Counted from the stretch's first letter, positions 22,022-33,617 are shown. The stretch: DNA of 64,000 nt from Cheilinus undulatus (GCF_018320785.1 NC_054875.1:342001-406000); one strand, 5' to 3'. Notes: generated from the letters alone by a model not told the origin. Made by a program: numbers and translations.

Positions 22022-23480
22022 TCACTGGAAGGCCTGGTGGAAGCGAGGCAGCGTGGTGGTGCTGAGGCTGGAGCTGAACACTGATGGGAGGGGGTGCAGG
22101 GGCCCCAGGCTCAGGCCCCCGCTGGAGCTCTGCGGCTCCTGAGGTTGAGGTTGCGGTTGCAAAGAGGTAAGAGGTGCCGCAGCGACGGCTGCAGCCGCGG
22201 CTGCGACGGCAGCGGCATGCGGCTCTGTGGCGTGCAGAGATGAGGAAGAGGAGATGGAGGAGATGGAGGAGGTGGCAGAGGAGGTGTAGCCCATGACCAG
22301 GCCTCCCGTGCTCATGGGGGCACTGTAGGGGGGCAGGTTGAGGGGCAGGAAGCCCAGCAGGTGGGACAGGTCCATGTTAGCAGCACACAGAGACTCGGCC
22401 AGCACTGCCGGGCTCTTGGACAGGACGCCATCCACGCACAGCTCCTCTGTCAACCCCGCCGAGGCCTCCAGGCTATCCTTGGAAGGTGAAGCAGCGGAGT
22501 GGGGGTCGGCGGGGGGCACGGGGCCTGGGGAGCTGCTCTGCAGATCCATGAGGAAGCTCTCCATCTCCACCTTGAGCGGTTTGTCCAGCAGGTATGAGGT
22601 AGAGCCCAGAGGGTACTTAGCGCCCTGCTGCGGCGGGGGCTGCTGCTGGTGGTGGGGGGGCAGTGGGGGGGAATGGTGGTGGTGGTGGTGATGGTGGTGG
22701 TGGTGGTGTAGGGAGTGTGGGTGGAGCGCCCCTGCTGACTCCATGTGACAGCTCATGGTCATGGCAGCAGACAGCGACGGGGGCATGAGGGATGGGTGGG
22801 TGTGGCCCGCCCCCTGAAGGTGGTGGGGGTTGTACATGCTCATGGGAAACGGTGGCCCGCTGGGGAATGGTTTGCCCATCATGGGGTCTTTGTTGGGGGC
22901 CATGGCACACATCATGGGGCTGAGCTCCTCCTTCACAGAGCGAGGTGGTGACGCTGACGCCAGCAGCCCAAGCATGTCCTGGGGCTCCGTCTTGATCTTC
23001 AGCAGCTCCTGGGAGTGGCTCTTCTTCACATGACGCGTCAGGTGGTCCTTCCTGCCAAAACGCTGGGCGCAGTACTGGCACAGGAAGTCCTTACGCCCCG
23101 TGTGGACGACCATATGGCGCCTCACATCCTTCCTGGTGTAGAAGCGGCGGTCACAGTGGTCGCACGGATGCTTCTTCTCCTTGGCAGCCCCTGACGACTT
23201 CCCCGAGTGGCTCTTCAGGTGCTCCAGGAGGACCGGCGTGCTCTCATATGTCTGCATGCACACCTTGCAGGTGAGGTCACCAGAGGTGGCCGAGTGCATG
23301 GCCACGTGTCGTTTGTAGCCCAGCTTGGTGTTGTAGTGCTTTCCGCATTCATCGCACTTGAAGGCCTCCTTGTTGGGGTCATGAGTCTGCAGATGGTTCT
23401 TCAGGTGGTCTTTGCGGTGGAACATCTTCTCACAGAAAGAGCACTGGTGGGTCTTCTGAGGAGAGTGTGTGGCCATATGC
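22022..23480 (-). CDS. plagl2: PLAGL2 zinc-finger transcription factor, coding exon 2 (residues 115-599)
   Basis: This is the last coding exon of a nuclear C2H2 zinc-finger transcription factor of the PLAG family. It starts after CTGCAG (acceptor AG at 23482-23481) and ends with TGA at 22024-22022. It completes finger 2 (His115, His119) and holds finger 3 (Cys127-His147), finger 4 (156-176), finger 5 (185-205), finger 6 (220-240) and finger 7 (248-269). SHSQELLKIKTEP followed by DMLGLL, LCAANMDLSHLLGFLPLNLP, TGGLVMGY and the terminal TTLPRFHQAFQ identify PLAGL2 in preference to PLAG1 or PLAGL1. PsiKxE sumoylation-type sites are IKTE (276-279), VKEE (296-299) and a later LKVE. The C-terminal activation region is enlarged by a histidine run, a Pro/Gln stretch and an alanine-rich run. 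The spliced protein is 599 residues, longer than the roughly 500 usual in mammals. Family members bind GC-rich elements and activate growth genes such as IGF2. Confidence 0.96.
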
Positions 23481-23583
23481 CTGCAGAAAAACACACATTA
23501 ACACACAATAGATACACAATAATACAGAATTATTACACTGGTGGATCCTCTGAGGAGGTCACGTGGCTATATGCCTGCAGAAA
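23481..23583 (-). other. functional 3' splice site plus duplicated decoy acceptor
   Basis: The real acceptor is TTTTTCTGCAG|GCATATGGCC on the minus strand (AG at 23482-23481). A copy of this boundary lies 94 bp further into the intron. Plus-strand 23536-23583 matches 23442-23489 at about 40 of 48 positions, including an intact CTGCAG|GCATAT at 23580-23570. Splicing to the decoy would read R-H-I-A-T and then TGA. The decoy copy also contains CACGTG, an E-box absent from the exon copy. Confidence 0.8.
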
Positions 23584-23747
23584 TATATAATGAATATATC
23601 ATTGAGTTATAAACAACTAAAACACAATTAATGCACCAGGAACATACGCATCAATATTAACATAGATAACACAATTATGAGAAATTACACCTATTTCTCT
23701 TTTGATTGTATATTAATGCTGTTGATTTCAACCAGATACTGAAATGT

Positions 23748-26700
23748 AAAAGGAAGAGGACGGAATGTTATATACACTTCAAAGGATGACATCATCAAAG
23801 GAAGAGGCGAAATGTTTTATATGCTTCAAAGGATGACATCATCAAAGGAAGAGGCGAAATGTTTTATACACTTCAAAAGGATGACATCATCAAAGAAAGA
23901 GGACGGAATGTTTTATACACTTCAAAGGATGACATCATCAAAGGAAGAGGCGAAATGTTTTATACACTTCAAAGGATGACATCATCAAAGGAAGAGGACG
24001 GAATGTTTTATATTCTTCAAAGGATGACGTCATCAAAGGAAGAGGCGAAATGTTTTATACACTTCAAAGGATGACATCATCAAAGGAAGAGGACGGAATG
24101 TTTTATATGCTTCAAAGGATGACATCATCAAAGGAAGAGGCGAAATGTTTTATATGCTTCAAAGGATGACGTCATCAAAGGAAGAGGCGAAATGTTTTAT
24201 ACACTTCAAAGGATGACATCATCAGAGGAAGAGGACAGAATGTTTTATACGCTTCAAAGGCTGACATCATCAGAGGAAGAGGATGGAATGTTTTATACGC
24301 TTCAAAGGATGACATCATCAAAGGAAGAGGACGGACTGTTTTATACGCTTCAAAGGATGACATCATCAAAGGAAGAGGATGGAATGTTTATACGCTTCAA
24401 AGGATGACATCATCAGAGGAAGAGGATGGAATGTTTTATACGCTTCAAAGGATGACATCATCAGAGGAAGAGGATGGAATGTTTTATACGCTTCAAAGGA
24501 TGACATCATCAAAGGAAGAGGACGGACTGTTTTATACGCTTCAAAGGATGACATCATCAAAGGAAGAGGACGGACTGTTTTATACGCTTCAAAGGATGAC
24601 ATCATCAAAGGAAGAGGATGGAATGTTTATACGCTTCAAAGGATGACATCATCAGAGGAAGAGGATGGAATGTTTTATACGCTTCAAAGGCTGACATCAT
24701 CAGAGGAAGAGGATGGAATGTTTTATACGCTTCAAAGGATGACATCATCAAAGGAAGAGGACGGACTGTTTTATACGCTTCAAAGGATGACATCATCAAA
24801 GGAAGAGGATGGAATGTTTATACGCTTCAAAGGATGACATCATCAGAGGAAGAGGATGGAATGTTTTATACGCTTCAAAGGATGACATCATCAAAGGAAG
24901 AGGCGAAATGTTTTATACACTTCAAAAGGATGACATCATCAAAGAAAGGGGACGGAATGTTTTATACACTTCAAAGGATGACATCATCAAAGGAAGAGGC
25001 GAAATGTTTTATACACTTCAAAGGATGACATCATCAAAGGAAGAGGACGGAATGTTTTATATTCTTCAAAGGATGACGTCATCAAAGGAAGAGGCGAAAT
25101 GTTTTATACACTTCAAAGGATGACATCATCAAAGGAAGAGGCGAAAAGTTTTATATGCTTCAAAGGATGACGTCATCAAAGGAAGAGGCGAAATGTTTTA
25201 TACACTTAAAAGGATGACATCATCAGAGGAAGAGGACAGAATGTTTTATACGCTTCAAAGGCTGACATCATCAGAGGAAGAGGATGGAATGTTTTATACG
25301 CTTCAAAGGCTGACATCATCAGAGGAAGAGGATGGAATGTTTTATACGCTTCAAAGGATGACATCATCAAAGGAAGAGGACGGACTGTTTTATACGCTTC
25401 AAAGGATGACATCATCAAAGGAAGAGGATGGAATGTTTTATACGCTTCAAAGGATGACATCATCAAAGGAAGAGGACGGACTGTTTTATACGCTTCAAAG
25501 GATGACATCATCAAAGGAAGAGGATGGAATGTTTATACGCTTCAAAGGATGACATCATCAGAGGAAGAGGATGGAATGTTTTATACGCTTCAAAGGATGA
25601 CATCATCAAAGGAAGAGGATGGAATGTTTTATACGCTTCAAAGGATGACATCATCAAAGGAAGAGGACGGACTGTTTTATACGCTTCAAAGGATGACATC
25701 ATCAAAGGAAGAGGATGGAATGTTTATACGCTTCAAAGGATGACATCATCAGAGGAAGAGGATGGAATGTTTTATACGCTTCAAAGGCTGACATCATCAG
25801 AGGAAGAGGATGGAATGTTTTATACGCTTCAAAGGATGACATCATCAAAGGAAGAGGACGGACTGTTTTATACGCTTCAAAGGATGACATCATCAAAGGA
25901 AGAGGATGGAATGTTTATACGCTTCAAAGGATGACATCATCAGAGGAAGAGGATGGAATGTTTTATACGCTTCGAAGGATGACATCATCAGAGGAAGAGG
26001 ACAGAATGTTTTATACGCTTCAAAGGCTGACATCATCAGAGGAAGATGATGGAATGTTTTATAAGCTTCAAAGGATGTTGTCATCAAAGGAAGAGGCGAA
26101 ATGTTTTATACACTTCAAAGGATGACATCATCAGAGGAAGGGGACGGAATGTTTTATATGCTTCAAAGGATGACGTCATCAAAGGAAGAGGACGGAATGT
26201 TTTATACGCTTTAAAGGCTGACATCATCAGAGGAAGATGATGGAATGTTTTATAAGCTTCAAATGATGATGTCATCAAAGGAAGAGGCGAAATGTTTTAT
26301 ACACTCCAAAGGATGACATCATCAGAGGAAGAGGACGGAATGTTTTATATGCTTCAAAGGATGACATCATCAAAGGAAGAGGACGGAATGTTTTTTATGC
26401 TTCAAAGGATGACATCATCAGAGGGAGAGGACGGAATGTTTTATACGCTTCAAAGGCTGACATCATCAGAGGAAGATGACAGAATGTTTTATAAGCTTCA
26501 AAGGATGACGTCATCAAAGGAAGAGGCGAAATGTTTTATACACTTCAAAGGATGACATCATCAGAGGAAGGGGACGGAATGTTTTATATGCTTCAAAGGA
26601 TGACGTCATCAAAGGAAGAGGACGGAATGTTTTATACGCTTCAAAGGCTGACATCATCAGAGGAAGAGGATGGAATGTTTTATACACTTCAAAGGATGAC

Positions 26701-29700
26701 ATCATCAAAGGAAGAGGATTGAATGTTTTATACACTTCAAAGGATGACATCATCAAAGGAAGAGGATGGAATGTTTATACGCTTCAAAGGATGACATCAT
26801 CAGAGGAAGAGGATGGAATGTTTTATACGCTTCGAAGGATGACATCATCAAAGGAAGAGGACGGAATGTTTTATACGCTTCAAAGGCTGACATCATCAGA
26901 GGAAGATGATGGAATGTTTTATAAGCTTCAAAGGATGATGTCATCAAAGGAAGAGGCGAAATGTTTTATACACTTCAAAGGATGACATCATCAGAGGAAG
27001 GGGACGGAATGTTTTATATGCTTCAAAGGATGACGTCATCAAAGGAAGAGGACGGAATGTTTTATACGCTTCAAAGGCTGACATCATCAGAGGAAGATGA
27101 TGGAATGTTTATAAGCTTCAAAGGATGATGTCATCAAAGGAAGAGGCGAAATGTTTTATACACTCCAAAGGATGACATCATCAGAGGAAGAGGACGGAAT
27201 GTTTTATATGCTTCAAAGGATGACATCATCAAAGGAAGAGGACGGAATGTTTTATATGCTTCAAAGGATGATGTCATCAAAGGAAGAGGACGGAATGTTT
27301 TATACGCTTCAAAGGATGACATCATAAAAGGAAGAGGACGGAATGTTTTATATGCTTCAAAGGATGAAATCATCAAAGGAAGAGGACAGAATGTTTTATA
27401 CGCTTCAAAGGATGACATCATCAAAGGAAGACAACAGAATGTTTTATACGCTTCAAAGGATGAAATCATCAAAGGAAGAGGACAGAATGTTTTATACGCT
27501 TCATAGGATGACATCATCAAAGGAAGAGGACGGAATGTTTTATACACTTCATAGGGTGACATCATCAAAGGAAGAGGACGGAATGTTTTATATGCTTCAA
27601 AGAATGACAGAATCAAAGGAAGAGGCAAAATGTTTTATACGTTTCAAAGGATGATATCATCAAAGGAAGAGGACGGAATGTTTTATATGCTTCAAAGGAT
27701 GACATCATCAAAGAAGGAGGACGGAATGTTTTATACACTTCATAGGATGAAATCATCAAAGGAAGTGGCGAAAAGTTTTATACACTTCAAAGGATGACAT
27801 CATCAAAGGAAGAGGCGAAATGTTCTATACACTTCAAAGGATGACATCATCAAAGGAAGAGGCGAAAAGTTTTATATGCTTCAAAGGATGACGTCATCAA
27901 AGGAAGAGGACGGAATGTTTTATACCCTTTAGAGGATGACATCATCAAAGGAAGAGGCGAAATGTTTTATACACCTCAAAGGGTGACATCATCAGAGGAA
28001 GAGGACGGAATGTGCTATATGCGTTAAAGAATGACATCATAAAAGGAAGAGGACGGAATGTTTTATACGCTTCAAAGGATGACATCATCAAAGGAAGAGG
28101 ATGGAATGTTTATACGCTTCAAAGGATGACATCATCAGAGGAAGAGGATGGAATGTTTTATACGCTTCAAAGGCTGACATCATCAGAGGAAGATGACGGA
28201 ATGTTTTATAAGCTTCAAAGGATGATGTCATCAAAGGAAGAGGCGAAATGTTTTATACACTCCAAAGGATGACATCATCAGAGGAAGAGGACGGAATGTT
28301 TTATATGCTTCAAAGGATGACATCATCAAAGGAAGAGGACGGAATATTTTATATGCTTCAAAGGATGATGTCATCAAAGGAAGAGGACGGAATGTTTTAT
28401 ATGCTTCAAAGGATGACATCATAAAAGGAAGAGGACGGAATGTTTTATACCCTTTAGAGGATGACATCATCAAAGGAAGAGGCGAAATGTTTTATACACC
28501 TCAAAGGGTGACATCATCAGAGGAAGATGACAGAATGTTTTATACGCTTCAAAGGATGACGTCATCAAAGGAAGAGGCGAAAGGTTTTATACACTTCAAA
28601 GGATGACATCATCAGAGGAAGGGGACGGAATGTTTTATATGCTTCAAAGGATGACGTCATCAAAGGAAGAGGACGGAATGTTTTATACGCTTCAAAGGCT
28701 GACATCATCAGAGGAAGATGATGGAATGTTTTATAAGCTTCAAAGGATGATGTCATCAAAGGAAGAGGCGAAATGTTTTATACACTCCATAGGATGACAT
28801 CATCAGAGGAAGAGGACGGAATGTTTTATATGCTTCAAAGGATGACATCATCAAAGGAAGAGGACGGAATGTTTTATACGCTTCAAAGGATGACATCATA
28901 AAAGGAAGAGGACGGAATGTTTTATATGCTTCAAGGGATGACATCATCAAAGGAAGAGGATGGAATGTTTTATATGCTTCAAAGGATGACATCATCAAAG
29001 AAGGAGGACGGAATGTTTTATAAGCTTCAAAGGATGACGTCATCAAAGGAAGAGGCGAAATGTTTTATGCACTTCAAAGGATGACATCATCAAAGGAAAA
29101 GGACGGAATGTTTTATACACTTCAAAGGATGACATCATCAGAGGAAGATGATGGAATGTTTTATACGCTTCAAAGGTGGACATCATCAAAGGAAGAGGAC
29201 GGAATGTTTTATACGCTTCAAAGGATGACATCATCAAAGGAAGACAACAGAATGTTTTATACGCTTCAAAGGATGAAATCATCAAAGGAAGAGGACAGAA
29301 TGTTTTATACGCTTCATAGGATGACATCATCAAAGGAAGAGGACGGAATGTTTTATACACTTCATAGGGTGACATCATCAAAGGAAGAGGACGGAATGTT
29401 TTATATGCTTCAAAGAATGACAGAATCAAAGGAAGAGGCAAAATGTTTTATACGTTTCAAAGGATGATATCATCAAAGGAAGAGGACGGAATGTTTTATA
29501 TGCTTCAAAGGATGACATCATCAAAGAAGGAGGACGGAATGTTTTATACACTTCATAGGATGAAATCATCAAAGGAAGTGGCGAAAAGTTTTATACACTT
29601 CAAAGGATGACATCATCAAAGGAAGAGGCGAAATGTTCTATACACTTCAAAGGATGACATCATCAAAGGAAGAGGCGAAAAGTTTTATACACCTCAAAGG

Positions 29701-32112
29701 GTGACATCATCAGAGGAAGAGGACGGAATGTGCTATATGCGTTAAAGAATGACATCATAAAAGGAAGAGGACGGAATGTTTTATACCCTTTAGAGGATGA
29801 CATCATCAAAGGAAGAGGCGAAATGTTTTATACACCTCAAAGGGTGACATCATCAGAGGAAGAGGACGGAATGTGCTATATGCGTTAAAGAATGACATCA
29901 TAAAAGGAAGAGGACGGAATGTTTTATACGCTTCAAAGGATGACATCATCAAAGGAAGAGGATGGAATGTTTTATAAGCTTCAAAGGTTGACGTCATCAA
30001 AGGAAGAGGCGGAATGTTTTATATGCTTCAAAGGATGACATCATCAAAGGAAGAGGCGAAATGTTTTATACGCTTCAAAGGATGACATCATCAAAGGAAG
30101 AGGACAGAATGTTTTATACGCTACAAAGAATGACATCATCAAAGGAATAGGCGACATGTTTTATACACTTCAAAGGATGACATCATCAAAGGAAGAGGAC
30201 AGAATGTTTTATGCACTTCACAGGATGACATCATCAAAGGAAGACAAAAGAAAGTTTTATACACTTCAAAGGATTACTTCTCAAAGGAAGAGGTATGAAT
30301 GTTTTATACGCTTCAAAGGATGACATCATCAAAGGAAGAGGCGAAATGTTTAATAAGCTACAAAGGATGACATCATCAAAGGAAGGGTTCAGAATGTGTT
30401 ATACACTTCAAAGGATGACATTATCAAAGGAAGAGGACGGAATGTTTTATACACTTCAAAGGATGACATCATCGAAGGAAGAGGCGAAATGTTTTATATG
30501 CTGCAAATAATGACATCATCAAAGGAAGAGGTGAAATGCTTTATACACTGCAAAGGATGACATCATCACAGGAAGAGGAAATGTTTTATACACTTCATAG
30601 AATGAAATCATCAAAGGAAGAGGCCAGAATGTTTTATACGCTACAAAGGATGACATCATCAAAGGAAGAGGACGGAATCTTTTATACACTTCAAAGGATG
30701 ACATCATCAAAGGAAGAGGCGAAATGTTTTATACGCTACAAAGGATGACATCATCAAAGGAAGACAACAGAATGTTTTATATGCTTCAAAGGATGACATC
30801 ATCAAAGGAAGACAACAGAATGTTTTATATGCTACAAAGGATGACATCATCAAAGGAAGAGGACAGAATGTTTTATGCACTTCATAGAATGAAATCATCA
30901 AAGGAAGAGGCGAAATGTTTTATACGCTACAAAGGATGACATCATCAAAGAAAGAGGTGAAATGTTTTATACACTTCAAAGGATGACATCATCAAAGGAA
31001 GAGGACAGAATGTTTTATGCACTTCATAGAATGAAATCATCAAAGGAAGAGGCGAAATGTTTTATACGCTACAAAGGATGACATCATCAAAGAAAGAGGT
31101 GAAATGTTTTATACACTTCATAGAATGAAATCATCAAAGGAAGAGGCGAAAGGTTTTATACGCTACAAAGGATGACATCATCAAAGGAAGAGGACAGAAT
31201 GTTTTATACGCTTCAAAGGATGACATCATCAAAGGAAGACAACAGAATGTTTTATATGCTTCAAAGAATGACATCATCAAAGGAAGAGGACGGAATGTTT
31301 TATATGCTTCAAAGGATGACATCATCAAAGGAAGACAACAGAATGTTTTATATGCTACAAAGGATGACATCATCAAAGGAAGAGGACAGAATGTTTTATG
31401 CACTTCATAGAATGAAATCATCAAAGGAAGAGGCGGAATGTTTTATATGCTACAAAGGATGACATCATCAAAGAAAGAGGTGAAATGTTTTATACACTTC
31501 AAAGGATGACATCATCAAAGGAAGAGGACAGAATGTTTTATGCACTTCATAGAATGAAATCATCAAAGGAAGAGGCGAAATGTTTTATACGCTACAAAGG
31601 ATGACATCATCAAAGAAAGAGGTGAAATGTTTTATACACTTCAAAGGATGACATCATCAAAGGAAGACAACAGAATGTTTTATACGCTTCAAAGGATGAC
31701 ATCATCAAAGGAAGAGGACAGAATGTTTTATACGCTTCAAAGAATGACATCATCAAAGGAAGAGGATGGAATGTTTATACGCTTCAAAGGATGACATCAT
31801 CAAAAGAAGAGGACAGAATGTTTTATACAAAGGATGACATCATCAAAGGAAGAGGATGGAATGTTTTATATGCTTCATAGGATAACATCATCAATGGAAG
31901 AGGACGGAATGTTTTATACGCTTCAAAGAATGACATCATCAAAGGAAGAGGTTAGGAAAGTTTTATATGCTGCAACCGATGACATCATCAAAGGAAGAGG
32001 ATGGAATGTTTTATACACTTCATAGGATAACATCATCAAAGGAAGAGGATGGAATGTTTTATACGCTGCAAAGGGTGACATCATCACAGGAAGAGGATGG
32101 AATGTACTTTTA
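23748..32112 (-). repeat. 48-bp minisatellite filling the PLAGL2 intron (about 174 copies)
   Basis: On the plus strand units contain GGATGACATCATCAAAGGAA, GAGGACGGAATG and TTTTATACGCTTCAAA. The period is 48 bp, with frequent 47-bp units (GTTTATAC in place of GTTTTATAC). Variants include GAGGCGAAATG, TCAGAGG, GGCTGAC, GACAACAGAATG and TACGCTACAAAGG. The array occupies about 96% of the 8,740-bp intron. Every unit carries an ATF/CREB-like word: mostly TGACATCA, sometimes TGATGTCA, and the exact palindrome TGACGTCA in 13 units (starting at 24025, 24167, 25074, 25168, 26171, 26505, 26601, 27031, 27889, 28557, 28652, 29035 and 29989). Open frames of 60-160 codons through it are period artefacts. 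Confidence 0.95.
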
Positions 32113-32116
32113 GCTG

Positions 32117-32241
32117 AAGTTTATTTATTATATTATTGATAAAGTGATCAGTTTACCTGAAGAGCTTGTACTTGGAGTTAAAGTTTATTGATTATATTAT
32201 TGTTAAAGTGATCAGTTTACCTGAAGAGCTTGTACTTGGAG
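32117..32241 (-). repeat. 64-bp tandem duplication of the PLAGL2 exon 1 / 5' splice-site boundary
   Basis: Plus-strand 32117-32178 and 32181-32241 are nearly identical (three differences in about 63 positions). Each holds the last 23 nt of coding exon 1, the donor CTCTTCAG|GTAAAC and about 40 nt of intron. The real donor is at 32221|32220 because it is contiguous with the open frame. The copy lies 64 nt downstream in transcription. If the copy were used, the retained segment would begin GTAAAC, so codon 114 (AGG) would be followed at once by TAA. Confidence 0.9.
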
Positions 32242-32561
32242 CTGAAGGCCTTGGGGCAGTGCGGCTGGGAGCAGTGGAAGGGTTTCTCTCCTGTGTGATT
32301 CAAAGCGTGGAGCCGGAGCTTCTCCTGGGAGGGGAATAGACCCCCGCACACCAAACACTCGTACCCACTCGCTCTCCCTCTCTCCTCTTCCTCCCTCTCC
32401 CTCCCCCTCTCTTTCTCTTTCGCCCTCTCTCTCTCTTGCTCTGTCTCGGTCCGTGGCAGCGCAGCGGCGCTCCCAAACAGCTTGGCGGCAGTCCGTCGTC
32501 CCTCTTCCTCCGGCGTCAGTGCGGTAATACGGTGTGAGGCATCAGCGGCAGCAGCTGCCAT
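32221..32561 (-). CDS. plagl2: PLAGL2 zinc-finger transcription factor, coding exon 1 (residues 1-114)
   Basis: This is the first coding exon. The ATG at 32561-32559 sits in a strong Kozak context (GCTGCCATGG) and is the first in-frame ATG after an in-frame stop at 32687-32685. The exon ends CTCTTCAG|GTAAAC, and the split Arg114 codon (AG|G) joins exon 2 in frame (341 + 1,459 = 1,800 nt). Residues 1-40 are alanine-rich. Residues 37-64 form a highly charged Arg/Glu/Lys stretch that mammalian PLAGL2 is not known to have. Finger 1 is complete (Cys69, Cys72, His85, His89), followed by the TGEKPF linker. Finger 2 begins with Cys97 and Cys102 and ends in the next exon. Splitting finger 2 at KYKL-R|HMATH is the same position as in vertebrate PLAG1 and PLAGL2. 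The charged stretch comes from CT-rich DNA at 32385-32450 and probably grew by slippage. Confidence 0.93.
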
Positions 32562-32568
32562 GGCAGCC

Positions 32569-32586
32569 TCAGAGTGCCGCTGCCAT
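32569..32586 (-). promoter_or_regulatory. upstream ORF in the PLAGL2 leader
   Basis: ATG at 32586-32584 opens a five-codon frame (MAAAL) that stops with TGA at 32571-32569, 7 nt before the main ATG. Its context is weak (T at -3, G at +4), so leaky scanning to the strong main start is expected. Very short stop-to-start spacing can dampen translation. This assumes the leader includes this stretch, since the transcription start is not known. Confidence 0.4.
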
Positions 32587-32624
32587 GAAAGTTCAGGTGT
32601 GGCTCTCCTGCCGTGCAGGCTCAA

Positions 32625-33396
32625 CGTGGGATGCTGCTGAGGGTGAGGGCTGTGGCGGTGGCAAGGATGAAGATGGCCAACAGCTCAAAGGAGGGGAGAC
32701 CAAGGTTGGACAAAATCTGTGACAAGATACGAGGCAGGTCAAGATTTTTTCTTACATTTATGAACATGTTAAGATTCTAAAAGACTAACTGATTACCAAA
32801 AACTATTGAGAACTGAACTGAAGCGTTGGTGACTGGGAGAGCGTTCAGACACTCAGCTTGAGTCAGTGGCGCACTTTTTAATTTTTTGGCCTGAGGCGAA
32901 TACATGCATAGGGCCTCCATGTCACGTTGGACATCATCAGCATTTTTATAGTGTTTCAGCGTTTAAGTTAGCATGTTTGAGGGAGCTTATGAAGTCGAGA
33001 GTTTTTGGCCAGACGTTGACTGGGGGTACAGGAGAAAGGTTTGAGATGACGATGTGTTCACGGGGCCACTAGTAGTCCAGGGTCCCAGGCAATCACCTGC
33101 TGTTGCCAAATGGTAAAGTCCACCTCTGAGTTGAGCACTACAGTGACAGGAGACAGGGCTAACTCTAACCATAACCAGAAATTAAATAGAGATATGTTTC
33201 AGTGATTTTAATGGTGACACCTGATATATGCCTCAGTAAATTGTTGATAAAGAAATAATAAATGGATGCCATAGTACCAGAATGAAAATCCATATGAAAA
33301 ATGATATGATTCTACTAAAAATTAAACAAACCTGTTTGACATCACATCAACAAACACAGAAGTCCTTGTCAAACCTGCAAACGTGAAAAATCATGA
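32625..33396. other. PLAGL2 upstream flank, no further exon identified
   Basis: The first 150 bp is probably 5' UTR or an upstream splice-acceptor region, with a pyrimidine-rich run ending CTCACCCTCAG at about 32647-32637 on the minus strand. Beyond that the sequence is AT-rich and unique, with no convincing promoter. PLAGL2 genes normally have upstream non-coding exons, which would lie further right and could not be located. Confidence 0.35.
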
Positions 33397-33617
33397 ATGT
33401 AATACAAATCTGGAGCTTTTACTGTAATAATCCCAAAAATATAATAAATTCCCCACAGATATATCGGTTGACCACATCAAACATAAAAACTATAACATTT
33501 GCATTTACAAGGTCAGACTCGAGATTCGTTTAAGCTGAATTCACTCTAAATATCTATCATGTCTGAGGTTTATTACATTTGTGGGATTATTATGATGAAA
33601 ACTCCAGATTACTACAT
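33397..33617. repeat. imperfect inverted repeat (hairpin), possible foldback element
   Basis: Arms at 33397-33448 and 33569-33617 are reverse complements at roughly 80%. They share the words AATCTGGAG, TAATAATCCCA and TAATAAA. The loop is about 120 bp. This could be a decayed foldback or MITE-type element. No target-site duplication was recognised. Confidence 0.5.

Noticed and set aside
22338..23590. Open frames opposite or out of frame with PLAGL2 exon 2
   Set aside because: Shadows of a GC-rich coding exon with no independent features.
23859..32025. Many 60-160-codon frames with a 16-residue repeat in the 48-bp array
   Set aside because: They lie inside the PLAGL2 intron, appear on both strands, and are broken whenever a 47-bp unit occurs. 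They are period artefacts.
32562..32624. Upstream extension of the PLAGL2 frame to 32624
   Set aside because: The left end of that frame is TTG, not ATG. The first in-frame ATG is 32561 in a strong Kozak context, and an in-frame stop lies at 32687-32685.
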